Shown piece after piece: positions 19,404 through 26,972 of a stretch of DNA of 29,380 nucleotides. The notes beneath the pieces are model-generated. The model was given only the letters and a program-made list of their open reading frames with translations. It made no database searches and was not told the DNA's origin. Source of the DNA: Mediterranea massiliensis. Lineage in GTDB: Bacteria > Bacteroidota > Bacteroidia > Bacteroidales > Bacteroidaceae. The DNA lies in the NCBI GenBank assembly GCA_958402075.1, contig CATXSD010000028.1, positions 1 to 29,380 of the forward strand. The letters run 5' to 3'. A program made the position numbers and the translations under genes. Every line of letters begins with the position of its first letter. Positions within the stretch are counted from its first letter, which is position 1.

Positions 19404-20114
19404 TTACCAATCTTTTTCCAGTCGGTTACCCTTGATAACCTGCTGTTGTTTCTTTACTTTGTCTTGCACATCCTTCTCGTCCTGCATGACAGAGTTTAGC
19501 AACTGCTCTGCATTTTCTTTAGACATCTGGTTATCTTGCTTCTGTTGCTGGGGAGGTTCCTGTTGCTGGTTATTGTTCTGGTTCTGTTGTTGATTTTGTT
19601 TTTGGTCCTGCTTCTCCTCCTGCTTCTGTTGGTTTTGCTGGTTCTGGTCTTGATTTTGTTGGTTCTGCTGTTGGTCTTTCAGCAATTTCTGTGCCAAGGC
19701 CAGGTTATAGCGGGTTTCGTCGTCTTTCGGATTGTTTCTCAACGATTGCTTGTAGGCTTCGATTGCCTTCGCATAATCCTTCTGCGACTGGAAGATGACC
19801 CCCATGTTGTGGTAGATTTGTGCCAGATTGGGTTTGCTTTTCTCCACCTTGGCAGCTCCGGCATACTGTTCCATGGCTTCTTTCAGCTTGTTCTGCTGCA
19901 TCAGCGTGTTGGCCAGATTGTACATGGATACGGTCGATTTCGGGTTGACCTCCAATGCCTTCCGGTAGTTGACCTCCGCATCTACATATACGCTGTCGTT
20001 GTAGAGGCGGTTCCCTTTTCGTATCAGGTCGCGTTCTGCCTTCTGGGCCTGGGCAGAGGTTGCTACAACCAGCAGGCAAACTATTCCGATATATTTATGA
20101 TATGACATACTCAT
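19404..20114 (-). CDS. batC: BatC: TPR protein with a Gln/Asn-rich tail
   Basis: A 236-residue protein. A signal peptide covers about the first 23 residues. Three TPR-like pairs follow (DAEVNYRKALEVNP, KLKEAMEQYAGAAKV, DYAKAIEAYKQSLRNNP), then a 50-residue Gln/Asn-rich segment at 147-196, then a short conserved-looking end (AEQLLNSVMQDEKDVQDKV). The ATG at 20114 overlaps the batB stop as ATGA, so translation is coupled; a second ATG two codons later is possible. The TPR probably interacts with other Bat proteins in the periplasm. The polyglutamine-like segment is low complexity and likely to vary between strains. Confidence 0.92.
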   Translation of the reverse strand: MSMSYHKYIGIVCLLVVATSAQAQKAERDLIRKGNRLYNDSVYVDAEVNYRKALEVNPKSTVSMYNLANTLMQQNKLKEAMEQYAGAAKVEKSKPNLAQIYHNMGVIFQSQKDYAKAIEAYKQSLRNNPKDDETRYNLALAQKLLKDQQQNQQNQDQNQQNQQKQEEKQDQKQNQQQNQNNNQQQEPPQQQKQDNQMSKENAEQLLNSVMQDEKDVQDKVKKQQQVIKGNRLEKDW

Positions 20115-21148
20115 TGCTCCTTATTCTTGTTCGAAAATAAATGGATGTTCTTGAACCGCGGATTCTTGCGTTCCAGAATCAGCATTTCGGCCAATAGCAG
20201 AATCAGGATAATCCACGCCACAGCCTGAAACTGTTCGTTGAATTCCGTATAGACTTTGGTTTCCACATCGGCCTTGGCCATTTTGTCTATTTCACGGTTG
20301 ATGGCTTTCTGGGCATTGTTGCTATTGTCTACCCGTACGTAGATGCCGTTACCGTTCTTGGCTATTTCCTGACACATCTGCTCGTTCAGACGGGTTACGA
20401 TGACGTTACCTTCCCGATCGCGACGGTAATCGTTGCTTCCTTCCACCGGAATGGGAGCGCCGTCGGGAAGTCCCACACCCAGTACGTTGACCTGAATACC
20501 TTTGTCCGCAGCTTCCTTGGCAGCTTCTACAGCTCCTCCTTCATGGTTTTCACCGTCAGTTATCACAATGATGGTACGCCCCACCCCTTCCTGTGGAGTG
20601 AAACTCCGGGTAGCCAGATTGAGGGCAGCACCGATAGCCGTACCCTGTTTGGATATCAGTGACGGTTCTATGGTTTCCAGGAACATCTTGGCTGAAATGT
20701 AGTCGCTCGTGATGGGCAGCTGGGTAAAGGCATCGCCCGCAAAGACAATCATACCCACCTTGTCGTTCTGCATCTTGTCCACCAGCCTGGATACCAATCG
20801 TTTGGCTTTTTCCAAACGGCTGGGCTGAACATCCTGTGCCAACATGGAGTTCGAAATATCCAGTGCAATCATGACTTCCACTCCCTGTCTTTTCACCGTT
20901 TCCAGCTTGGATCCGAACTGGGGTCGGGCCAGCAATACGGCGAACAAGCCGATAGCCACCCATACAAGCCAGAATTTTACGTCGGGGCGATATTTGGATA
21001 CATCCGGCATTAACTGGGCCATCAGTTCCGGATCGCCGAACTTACGGATGGCCTTGCGTCTCCTATAGTTCGAGTACAGGTAGAAGGCTGCCAACACAGG
21101 CAACAGCAACAACAGGTACAAATATGCAGGTTCTTCAAATCGAAACAT
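20111..21148 (-). CDS. batB: BatB: membrane-anchored von Willebrand factor A protein
   Basis: A 345-residue protein. Membrane helices lie at about 8-26 and 59-77, then a VWA domain, then a C-terminal helix at about 310-328. The metal-ion-dependent adhesion site is complete: Asp97-x-Ser99-x-Ser101 in ALDISNS, Thr170, and Asp198 in ITDGEN. This favours metal-dependent ligand binding. It is a paralogue of BatA, 62 nt downstream of it, and its stop overlaps batC by 4 nt. Confidence 0.94.
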   Translation of the reverse strand: MFRFEEPAYLYLLLLLPVLAAFYLYSNYRRRKAIRKFGDPELMAQLMPDVSKYRPDVKFWLVWVAIGLFAVLLARPQFGSKLETVKRQGVEVMIALDISNSMLAQDVQPSRLEKAKRLVSRLVDKMQNDKVGMIVFAGDAFTQLPITSDYISAKMFLETIEPSLISKQGTAIGAALNLATRSFTPQEGVGRTIIVITDGENHEGGAVEAAKEAADKGIQVNVLGVGLPDGAPIPVEGSNDYRRDREGNVIVTRLNEQMCQEIAKNGNGIYVRVDNSNNAQKAINREIDKMAKADVETKVYTEFNEQFQAVAWIILILLLAEMLILERKNPRFKNIHLFSNKNKEQ

Positions 21149-21210
21149 ATCTTTTTCTCTTTATCTACGTTTTTCTTTTTATCACTTTACGGGGGCGTCC
21201 ACACGTTCCA

Positions 21211-22194
21211 TTAAGGAATCTTTTTCAAAATGGTGTTGCGCAGAAGCACTTCCAACAAGACACACAGGAAGGCAGCCAATGCAAACCAGCGGTATTCTTC
21301 CTCACGCTTGCTGAACTCCTTCACATTCAGTTTCGTCTTTTCCAGTTTGTCAATTTCCTCATAGACTTCCTTTAACTTTGAGTTACTGGTGGCCCGGAAA
21401 TAATTTCCGTCTGTGGTACCGGCAATCTGCGTCAAGGTCTTTTCATCAATTTCTACGGGAATATTGACGTACTGCACCGTCCCACCTACCGGATAAGGAT
21501 AAGGTGCCGTTCCGTTGGTTCCCACTCCGATGGTATAGACACGGATGCCGAAACTTTTGGCTATCTCGGCTGCCGTCAACGGAGAGATGTCTCCACGGTT
21601 ATTCGTACCGTCGGTCAGCAGAATGATGACTTTCGACTTGGCTTTGCTGTCCTTCAGGCGGGTTACGGCATTGGCAATACCCATACCCACGGCTGTACCG
21701 TCTTCAATCACTCCGCACTTGATGTCCTTGATCAGATTCAGCAGTACGGCATGGTCTACTGTCAACGGGCATTGGGTGAAACTTTCACCTGCAAACAGGG
21801 TGATGCCGATATTGTCGTTGGGACGTCCGTTGATAAACTGGGCTGCCACGTCTTTGGCTGCCTCCAGGCGGTTGGGCTTCAAATCCTCGGCCAGCATACT
21901 GGTCGATACGTCGATGGCCATCATGATGTCTATACCTTCTATCTCACTGTTTTGCCAGCTGTCTGTGGTCTGAGGGCGTGCTAGTACCAGAATAATCAGA
22001 ATCAGACTGGCCACCCGAAGCACAAACGGAGCATGCAGCAGATAATTCTTATAACTTTTGGGCGTATGCGCATATACACGGGCATCAGAAACTTGAAGAG
22101 TCGCTTCATTATTCCTGCGTTTCAGTATATACCATATAATATAAGGTATAAGCAGCAGCAGTAAAAATAAATATTCAATATTAGCGAAAACCAT
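21211..22194 (-). CDS. batA: BatA: membrane-anchored von Willebrand factor A protein
   Basis: A 327-residue protein with the same layout as BatB: N-terminal helices at about 7-24 and 57-73, a VWA domain and a C-terminal helix near 308-322. The adhesion-site residues are present: Asp95-x-Ser97-x-Ser99 in AIDVSTS, Thr167 and Asp195 in LLTDGT. Bat VWA proteins are thought to work with MoxR ATPases, and VWA/MoxR pairing is known from chelatase and RavA-ViaA systems. It starts 12 nt after the BatD-like gene. Confidence 0.94.
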   Translation of the reverse strand: MVFANIEYLFLLLLLIPYIIWYILKRRNNEATLQVSDARVYAHTPKSYKNYLLHAPFVLRVASLILIILVLARPQTTDSWQNSEIEGIDIMMAIDVSTSMLAEDLKPNRLEAAKDVAAQFINGRPNDNIGITLFAGESFTQCPLTVDHAVLLNLIKDIKCGVIEDGTAVGMGIANAVTRLKDSKAKSKVIILLTDGTNNRGDISPLTAAEIAKSFGIRVYTIGVGTNGTAPYPYPVGGTVQYVNIPVEIDEKTLTQIAGTTDGNYFRATSNSKLKEVYEEIDKLEKTKLNVKEFSKREEEYRWFALAAFLCVLLEVLLRNTILKKIP

Positions 22195-22206
22195 GGTTTC
22201 TACGTT

Positions 22207-23280
22207 TTAAGCAAAGTAATTATACAACTCCTTACAAATATAGACCAAAGCCCAGACAAACAGGCCCGCCATGACTACGGCACCGGCACCCAACAGCAGT
22301 TTGGTCTGCAGTGAGCGTTTCTCCACAATGGTGATTTCAGTCGGTTGCGGTTTGGCGTTTTCGTCCTCCTTTTCTTTGGTCTCATTGATGAAGTCAATGG
22401 CATTGAGCAAGTTGGCGTCGTTCTCGTTCATCAGCGGGCTATGTTTGGCAAATTTTACCAGGTCGGCCGTCTGGAACAACTCCCGCAAGTCGGCCAATGC
22501 CTCCTTGTCATTCGTTTCCAGCAGCTTGTCTATGATTTCAGTAGAAGTCATCTCAAGGGCATTGAAACCGAAACGTTCCTTGATATAGGTGCGAAGAGCA
22601 TCTGTCAACTCTGTATAATATTCCTTCGGCTGTCCTTTCTGCCATACCTTCTCCTGCTTGATGCGTTCGATTTCCTTCATGGCTACCTGATGGGGCGGCA
22701 GTTTGGGCTCTACCTTCACTTTGCGGATAATCGGTTTGTTGTCACGGATGCGCTTGACCAGATAAATGGCTGCCAGCAGGAACGGTGCCAGCAACAGCAC
22801 GCAGGCGATGAACAGATACCAGTCTTCCCATGCAAAAGGAGCCTTCATGATGGTTTTGGGACCGAAGAACTGGTCGGGATGCAGTGTGTCGACCGGAACT
22901 GAATATACCTTGAGAGCCAATGCTTTCGAACGATAGGTCTGGTTGTCCACCATCACTTCCATGGGAGGCAGATAGTAGAGGGCGGAGTCAAAAGACGTCA
23001 CCGTATATTCTTGTGTAATCAATGCACGTTTTCCGTCATTCAGTAACTGTGTGTCGGGCTTGGCAATATCCACAATTTCCACTCCCGTCACCAGCGTATC
23101 CCTGAAGGCTGGAAATATAGCCCTTTTGTTGGCATCGAGCGACACTTCCAGTTTGACTTTCGCTTGCTCGCCGATCAGTATTTGAAGGGAGTCGATGCTT
23201 GCGTCCACTATTACAGACTGCGCATGCCCTTTTCCGACAAATGCCAAGGCCAAGGCTATAGAAAGCAAATATCTTTTCAT
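22207..23280 (-). CDS. Bat-cluster membrane protein with BatD-like layout
   Basis: A 357-residue protein between the DUF58 gene and batA. It has a signal peptide (1-20), one beta-rich periplasmic domain (about 21-150), a membrane helix (153-175), a cytosolic helical domain (about 185-300) and a second membrane helix (327-349). The cytosolic part has EYYTELTDALRTYIKERF at 220-237 and DLRELFQTADLVKFAKHSP at 264-282. These words line up with AFYDEVLKALWGYISDKL and LIKEFLNALNSCEFARFAP in BatD, and also recall DUF4381 proteins. It is probably a smaller relative of BatD. Its place in the cluster suggests a structural part of the same complex. I do not know an agreed gene name. Confidence 0.82.
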   Translation of the reverse strand: MKRYLLSIALALAFVGKGHAQSVIVDASIDSLQILIGEQAKVKLEVSLDANKRAIFPAFRDTLVTGVEIVDIAKPDTQLLNDGKRALITQEYTVTSFDSALYYLPPMEVMVDNQTYRSKALALKVYSVPVDTLHPDQFFGPKTIMKAPFAWEDWYLFIACVLLLAPFLLAAIYLVKRIRDNKPIIRKVKVEPKLPPHQVAMKEIERIKQEKVWQKGQPKEYYTELTDALRTYIKERFGFNALEMTSTEIIDKLLETNDKEALADLRELFQTADLVKFAKHSPLMNENDANLLNAIDFINETKEKEDENAKPQPTEITIVEKRSLQTKLLLGAGAVVMAGLFVWALVYICKELYNYFA

Positions 23281-23327
23281 TGTTCTATTCTTATTAAGTA
23301 AACATCCATTTGTACACGCCCGGAGCG

Positions 23328-24197
23328 TCAGCTTCTTTGGGCGAACAGTGACATCAGCGCCTTTACATAATCCTGGTCGGTCCGTACCGACACGTTGTCT
23401 ACGTTGCTTTTGGTGAACGTTTCGTTCAGTTCATTCTGCCTCTTCACCCACCATTCGTGGTGTGCTTGGCGCACAGCTCTCGATGAGGTGTCAATCCACT
23501 GTTCATGACCTGTCTCGGCATCCTTTATCTTCATCAGTCCGATGGCCGGAAGCTCTTCCACGCGGCGGTCGTATACCTGGATAGCCACCACGTCATGCTT
23601 TCGGTTGGCAATGGTCAGGGCATTTTTGAAGCTTTCCTGATCAATGAAGTCTGAGAGGACGAACGCCGTACAACGCCGTTTCATGACGTTGGTCAGGTAT
23701 TCCAGTCCCAGCCGGATATTGGTACGCCGGCTTTCTGCATGGAAATCAATCAGTTCACGGATGATGTACAGGATATGCTTGCGTCCTTTCTTGGGTGGAA
23801 TGAACTTCTCAATCCGGTCAGAGAAAAAGATGACACCGATTTTATCGTTGTTCTGTATGGCCGAGAATGCCAGTGTAGCAGCTATTTCCGTCACCATATC
23901 CTTCTTCATCTGTTTCACCGTACCGAATTCCAAACTGCCGGAAACGTCTACCAGCAACATGACCGTCAGTTCGCGTTCCTCTTCAAAAACCTTCACATAG
24001 GGCTTGTTGAAGCGGGCAGTCACGTTCCAGTCGATGTCGCGTATGTCGTCGCCAAACTGATATTCGCGTACCTCAGAGAAAGCCATACCCCTACCCTTGA
24101 AGGCCGAATGATACTGGCCTGCAAAGATGTTGCTGGACAATCCGCGCGTCTTGATTTCAATCTGACGGACTTTCTTCAATAGTTCTGTAGTTTCCAT
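23328..24197 (-). CDS. DUF58 protein with VWA-like domain
   Basis: A 289-residue cytosolic protein with no signal or membrane segment. I chose the ATG at 24197; a TTG two codons earlier is weaker. The DUF58 signature G-x-G-x-x-F-x-E-x-R-x-Y-x-x-G-D-D-x-R-x-I-D-W is present at 36-57. The C-terminal two thirds are VWA-like, with DVSGS at Asp84, Ser86 and Ser88 matching the metal-binding pattern, and a later VLSDFID strand. DUF58 proteins regularly accompany MoxR ATPases and are taken as their cytosolic partner. It is separated from moxR by a 152-nt gap holding two stem-loops. Confidence 0.92.
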   Translation of the reverse strand: METTELLKKVRQIEIKTRGLSSNIFAGQYHSAFKGRGMAFSEVREYQFGDDIRDIDWNVTARFNKPYVKVFEEERELTVMLLVDVSGSLEFGTVKQMKKDMVTEIAATLAFSAIQNNDKIGVIFFSDRIEKFIPPKKGRKHILYIIRELIDFHAESRRTNIRLGLEYLTNVMKRRCTAFVLSDFIDQESFKNALTIANRKHDVVAIQVYDRRVEELPAIGLMKIKDAETGHEQWIDTSSRAVRQAHHEWWVKRQNELNETFTKSNVDNVSVRTDQDYVKALMSLFAQRS

Positions 24198-24222
24198 TTG
24201 CAAGTCTCAAAAATAATGAATC

Positions 24223-24311
24223 CATGAAGATATAAACACCTTTTTGCAGGACACATCTTCATGCTTGAAATAATCAGGAAGGCCCTTTACCCTGTCGGTT
24301 GCAGGGCCTTC
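24223..24311 (-). other. Two stem-loops between moxR and the DUF58 gene
   Basis: Hairpin 1, nearer moxR, pairs GAAGGCCCT (24278-24286) with AGGGCCTTC (24303-24311). Hairpin 2 pairs CATGAAGAT (24223-24231) with ATCTTCATG (24255-24263). Both stems are perfect 9-mers. Neither is followed by a clean T-run on the minus strand, though ATTATTTTTG lies shortly after hairpin 2. Possible roles are partial termination, RNA processing or mRNA stabilisation. Confidence 0.6.
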
Positions 24312-24349
24312 TCATATTCTTGTCTGAACCTGTTGCGAAGCCGGATGCA

Positions 24350-25345
24350 TCAGGGTACTTCTACCTTGTTCAGAATCTTGCTGACGATTTCGTCCGAAGT
24401 CAGATTGCTGGCTTCAGCCTCGTAGGTCAGGCCGATACGGTGACGCAATACGTCGTGGGCCACGGCACGTACGTCTTCGGGGATGACGTAACCGCGACGT
24501 TTGATGAAGGCATAACTGCGGGCTGCCAATGCCAGGTTGATGGATGCACGGGGCGAACCGCCGAATCCAATCATGTCCTTCAATTCCTTCAAGTCATATT
24601 TCTCCGGATAACGGGTCGCAAATACGATATCAACAATGTATTTCTCAATCTTCTCATCCAAATAAACCTGGCGAACCACCTTTCTGGCCTCGATGATTTC
24701 TTCCGCCTTTAGAATCGGACGTACCTGATTTCTGTCTCCATTGATATTCTGGCGGATAATCAGTTTTTCTTCTTCCTGTTTCGGATAGTCGATGATGACC
24801 TTCAGCATGAAACGGTCCACCTGGGCTTCGGGCAGCGGATAGGTTCCTTCCTGTTCGATGGGGTTCTGGGTTGCCATTACCAGGAACGGTTGCGGCAGTT
24901 GGAAAGTCTCGTTACCGATAGTCACCTGGCGTTCCTGCATGGCTTCCAGCAAGGCGCTCTGTACCTTGGCCGGAGCACGGTTGATTTCATCCGCCAGTAC
25001 GAAGTTGGCGAATACCGGACCCTTCTTCACCTGGAAGCTTTCGTCTTTCTGGCTGTATACCATGGTACCGATAACATCGGCCGGCAGCAAGTCCGGAGTA
25101 AACTGAATACGGCTGTACTGCGCGTCAATCAGCGATGCAAGGGTTTTGATTGCCAATGTCTTTGCCAATCCCGGCACACCTTCCAGCAGCACATGACCGT
25201 CGGAAAGCAGACCGATTAACAAGGATTCTACCAAATGTTTCTGACCGACGATGACTTGGTCCATGCCTGTCGTAAGGTTGGTGATGAAAGCACTTTGTCT
25301 TTCAATCCGCTCGTTCAGTTCGCGGATATCAATAGTTTCAGCCAT
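24350..25345 (-). CDS. MoxR-family AAA+ ATPase of the Bat cluster
   Basis: A 331-residue cytosolic ATPase, first gene of the Bat cluster. Walker A is GVPGLAKT (56-63), the MoxR variant with Ala before Lys. Walker B is LADE with Asp119-Glu120, followed by the family hallmark INRAPAKVQSALLEAMQE. Sensor 1 is in MATQNPIEQEGTYPLPEAQ, where Asn165 is expected to sense phosphate, and the C-terminal lid begins near residue 230. MoxR proteins act as chaperone-like ATPases on VWA-partner complexes; here the partners would be the DUF58 protein, BatA and BatB. It has its own promoter and a leader of about 65 nt. Confidence 0.95.
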   Translation of the reverse strand: MAETIDIRELNERIERQSAFITNLTTGMDQVIVGQKHLVESLLIGLLSDGHVLLEGVPGLAKTLAIKTLASLIDAQYSRIQFTPDLLPADVIGTMVYSQKDESFQVKKGPVFANFVLADEINRAPAKVQSALLEAMQERQVTIGNETFQLPQPFLVMATQNPIEQEGTYPLPEAQVDRFMLKVIIDYPKQEEEKLIIRQNINGDRNQVRPILKAEEIIEARKVVRQVYLDEKIEKYIVDIVFATRYPEKYDLKELKDMIGFGGSPRASINLALAARSYAFIKRRGYVIPEDVRAVAHDVLRHRIGLTYEAEASNLTSDEIVSKILNKVEVP

Positions 25346-25416
25346 AAAATCTGTATTTTTAAAGTTTAAATTTCTGTTTTTTGTACCGACATTCAGTCAG
25401 TTTGTCTATTTGCTCC

Positions 25417-25448
25417 CAAAAGTACGGCAATAAATTAACCATACCAAC
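25417..25448 (-). promoter_or_regulatory. Promoter of moxR and the Bat cluster
   Basis: The minus strand has GTTG (25445-25448), 20 nt, then TACTTTTG (25417-25424): a perfect -7 and one mismatch in the -33. No comparably good promoter was seen inside the cluster. Confidence 0.68.
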
Positions 25449-25477
25449 TAATTTTTATTAAAAAAGAAGTCCAAACC

Positions 25478-25493
25478 TTTAGTTTAAACTAAA
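25478..25493. promoter_or_regulatory. 16-bp perfect palindrome upstream of the moxR promoter
   Basis: TTTAGTTTAAACTAAA, with a further AGTTTA half-site at 25501-25506. It lies 30 nt upstream of the -33 element of moxR and just after the terminator of the preceding operon. Size, symmetry and position fit an operator or activator site, but no binding protein is known. Confidence 0.4.
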
Positions 25494-25515
25494 TTCAGAC
25501 AGTTTAGGATACCTC

Positions 25516-25547
25516 AAAAAAAGAAGCAGTAAGATTCTTACCGCTTC
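25516..25547 (-). terminator. Terminator overlapping the end of the HU-LysM gene
   Basis: An 11-bp stem with one mismatch (25523-25533 with 25537-25547) closes a 3-nt loop and is followed on the minus strand by seven T (25516-25522). The upstream arm contains the stop codon (25538-25540) and the last codons of the gene. Confidence 0.9.
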
Positions 25548-26605
25548 TTCACCAGTTTGGGTATCCGGATGGTCGTACCACTGGGTACGTTGTTCGGATT
25601 CTTCAATATCTTGGCATTGTGTTTCACCAGATATGGCCACAAGGCCTTTGTCCCATAGAATTTGAGTGAAACCCGAGTAAGGGTTTCTCCCTCCTGAATG
25701 GTATATTCCGTTTGGGTACCTTCTATTTCGTAGTTCACCGAGTCCGGCACAAAAGGCTGCCCCTTCTTGGCATTGTTTTTACCTGTTGCCTGTCCGTTTG
25801 CTGCAGGACGTCTTTCTTTTTCCGGCTGGACGGGAGTCTTTTCCGCTTGTTCCTTGCCTGCAGTAACCTCAGTAGAGTTTACCGTATCAGCCTTCACAGG
25901 CGCTATCGTATCAGGCACGATACGAGAAGGCGTAACGGATATTTCCTCTTCGACTGTTGGCTCGTTATGTTGCCCATCAGCCTCTTGCATGTCTGGCAGA
26001 TAGAGATAGCCTACTACCCCGCCACATGCCATCAGGATGAAGACCACTATTCCTGCCAGCCATTTGGATGCTTTTCCCGAAGTGCGGTTGTTGTTCGGTG
26101 TAGTCTCTGCATCAACTGTGGGTTCAGTTTCTGGCTTTGGTTCCGGTTCCGGATGAGAAGTCACGGGCATCTCCTCCGTTTCGGGAGCAACTGTCTCCTT
26201 AGGCTCTTCCGTAGACGTTTCAGCTTCTCCGTCAAAATCATCTTCATTGTCCTTCTCCACCGGTGTGTCGTCAAACTGCACATTCTCGTTCAGGACCACT
26301 GTCTCAAAGTGGGCGAACGGCCGGTTGATGATTTCTTTCAGTGTTGTGTCCGGAGTGAACGATATTTTGTTATGTCCTTGTATTTCAATCCTTTCTCCTG
26401 TATTGACATCGATGCTTTCCCGACTGTCCACCTCGATAAGCTTGAAAGTACCCAGCCCCTTCACCTTGACATACTTGTCCTGTTCCAACCCCTCTTCAAT
26501 CAGGGTGAAAAATGCCTTGACAAAGTCTCCCGCATGTTCGGGCTCCATGCCATGCTTTTCGACAAGCAGGTCGGTCAGGTTCTGTATGTTTATTTTTTCA
26601 TTCAT
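25538..26605 (-). CDS. HU-domain, single membrane helix, LysM protein
   Basis: A 355-residue protein. I chose the ATG at 26605, 1 nt after the stop of the HU gene; a GTG 14 codons upstream lies inside that gene. Residues 1-95 form an HU/IHF-type fold (helical pair, then VKVKGLGTFKLIEV and the arm region). A Glu/Pro-rich linker (105-178) leads to one membrane helix at 182-203, preceded by Lys residues, which predicts the HU domain in the cytoplasm. A Pro/Glu/Lys-rich periplasmic stalk leads to a LysM domain at 301-349 (YTIQEGETLTRVSLKFYG ... GTTIRIP), a peptidoglycan-binding fold. The HU arm lacks the intercalating Pro and has few basic residues, so DNA binding is uncertain. It may tether chromosome or a protein partner to the wall. 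Confidence 0.88.
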   Translation of the reverse strand: MNEKINIQNLTDLLVEKHGMEPEHAGDFVKAFFTLIEEGLEQDKYVKVKGLGTFKLIEVDSRESIDVNTGERIEIQGHNKISFTPDTTLKEIINRPFAHFETVVLNENVQFDDTPVEKDNEDDFDGEAETSTEEPKETVAPETEEMPVTSHPEPEPKPETEPTVDAETTPNNNRTSGKASKWLAGIVVFILMACGGVVGYLYLPDMQEADGQHNEPTVEEEISVTPSRIVPDTIAPVKADTVNSTEVTAGKEQAEKTPVQPEKERRPAANGQATGKNNAKKGQPFVPDSVNYEIEGTQTEYTIQEGETLTRVSLKFYGTKALWPYLVKHNAKILKNPNNVPSGTTIRIPKLVKKR

Positions 26606-26606
26606 T

Positions 26607-26891
26607 CTACTGAGGGCGTTGCTTGAACTTTCCTTTGAGTAAGACACTGGGTTTGTACGTCAACACCAATTTTGGGGGGACCAGCATGCGTTGTTTGCTT
26701 GTCGGATTCACGGAGATGCGTTCGGATTTCTTTTTCACTTCAAACGTCCCGAAGCCCTGTATGGCTACGGCGTTTCCCTCCTCCAGCTGCCGGGTCATGA
26801 CCGACAGCAGCGAAGATACCAGTTCTGAAGTGTCTTTCAGGGTATACCCCAGTCTTTTGGACAGTTCTGACGTAAATTCTTTATTGTTCAC
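26607..26891 (-). CDS. HU-family DNA-binding protein
   Basis: A 94-residue protein, the usual HU length. It shows the N-terminal helix pair, the GFGTFEVKKK core at 46-55 and a DNA-gripping arm with Asn62-Pro63, the position of the intercalating proline in HU/IHF. The frame opens with GTG at 26891, with AAAAAGGAAC about 9 nt upstream. No ATG exists before residue 32, so GTG is the likely start. It lies 81 nt after rimO on the same strand and almost touches the HU-LysM gene. It probably bends or packages DNA. Partnering with the downstream HU domain as a heterodimer is a possibility, not shown. Confidence 0.9.
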   Translation of the reverse strand: MNNKEFTSELSKRLGYTLKDTSELVSSLLSVMTRQLEEGNAVAIQGFGTFEVKKKSERISVNPTSKQRMLVPPKLVLTYKPSVLLKGKFKQRPQ

Positions 26892-26972
26892 AGGTTGTTG
26901 TTCCTTTTTGATGTTAGCGGACGCTATATTAACAATTTTTCTTCACATGGGCAACATCTTGCCTGAAAAAAG

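Noticed and set aside
24176..24262. 28-codon minus-strand open frame running into the DUF58 start
   Set aside because: No ribosome-binding site and no recognisable feature; likely chance.
26900..26972. Hairpin after rimO as a terminator
   Set aside because: The stem (TCTTG/CAAGA type) is not followed by a T-run, and the HU gene continues on the same strand with no convincing promoter.
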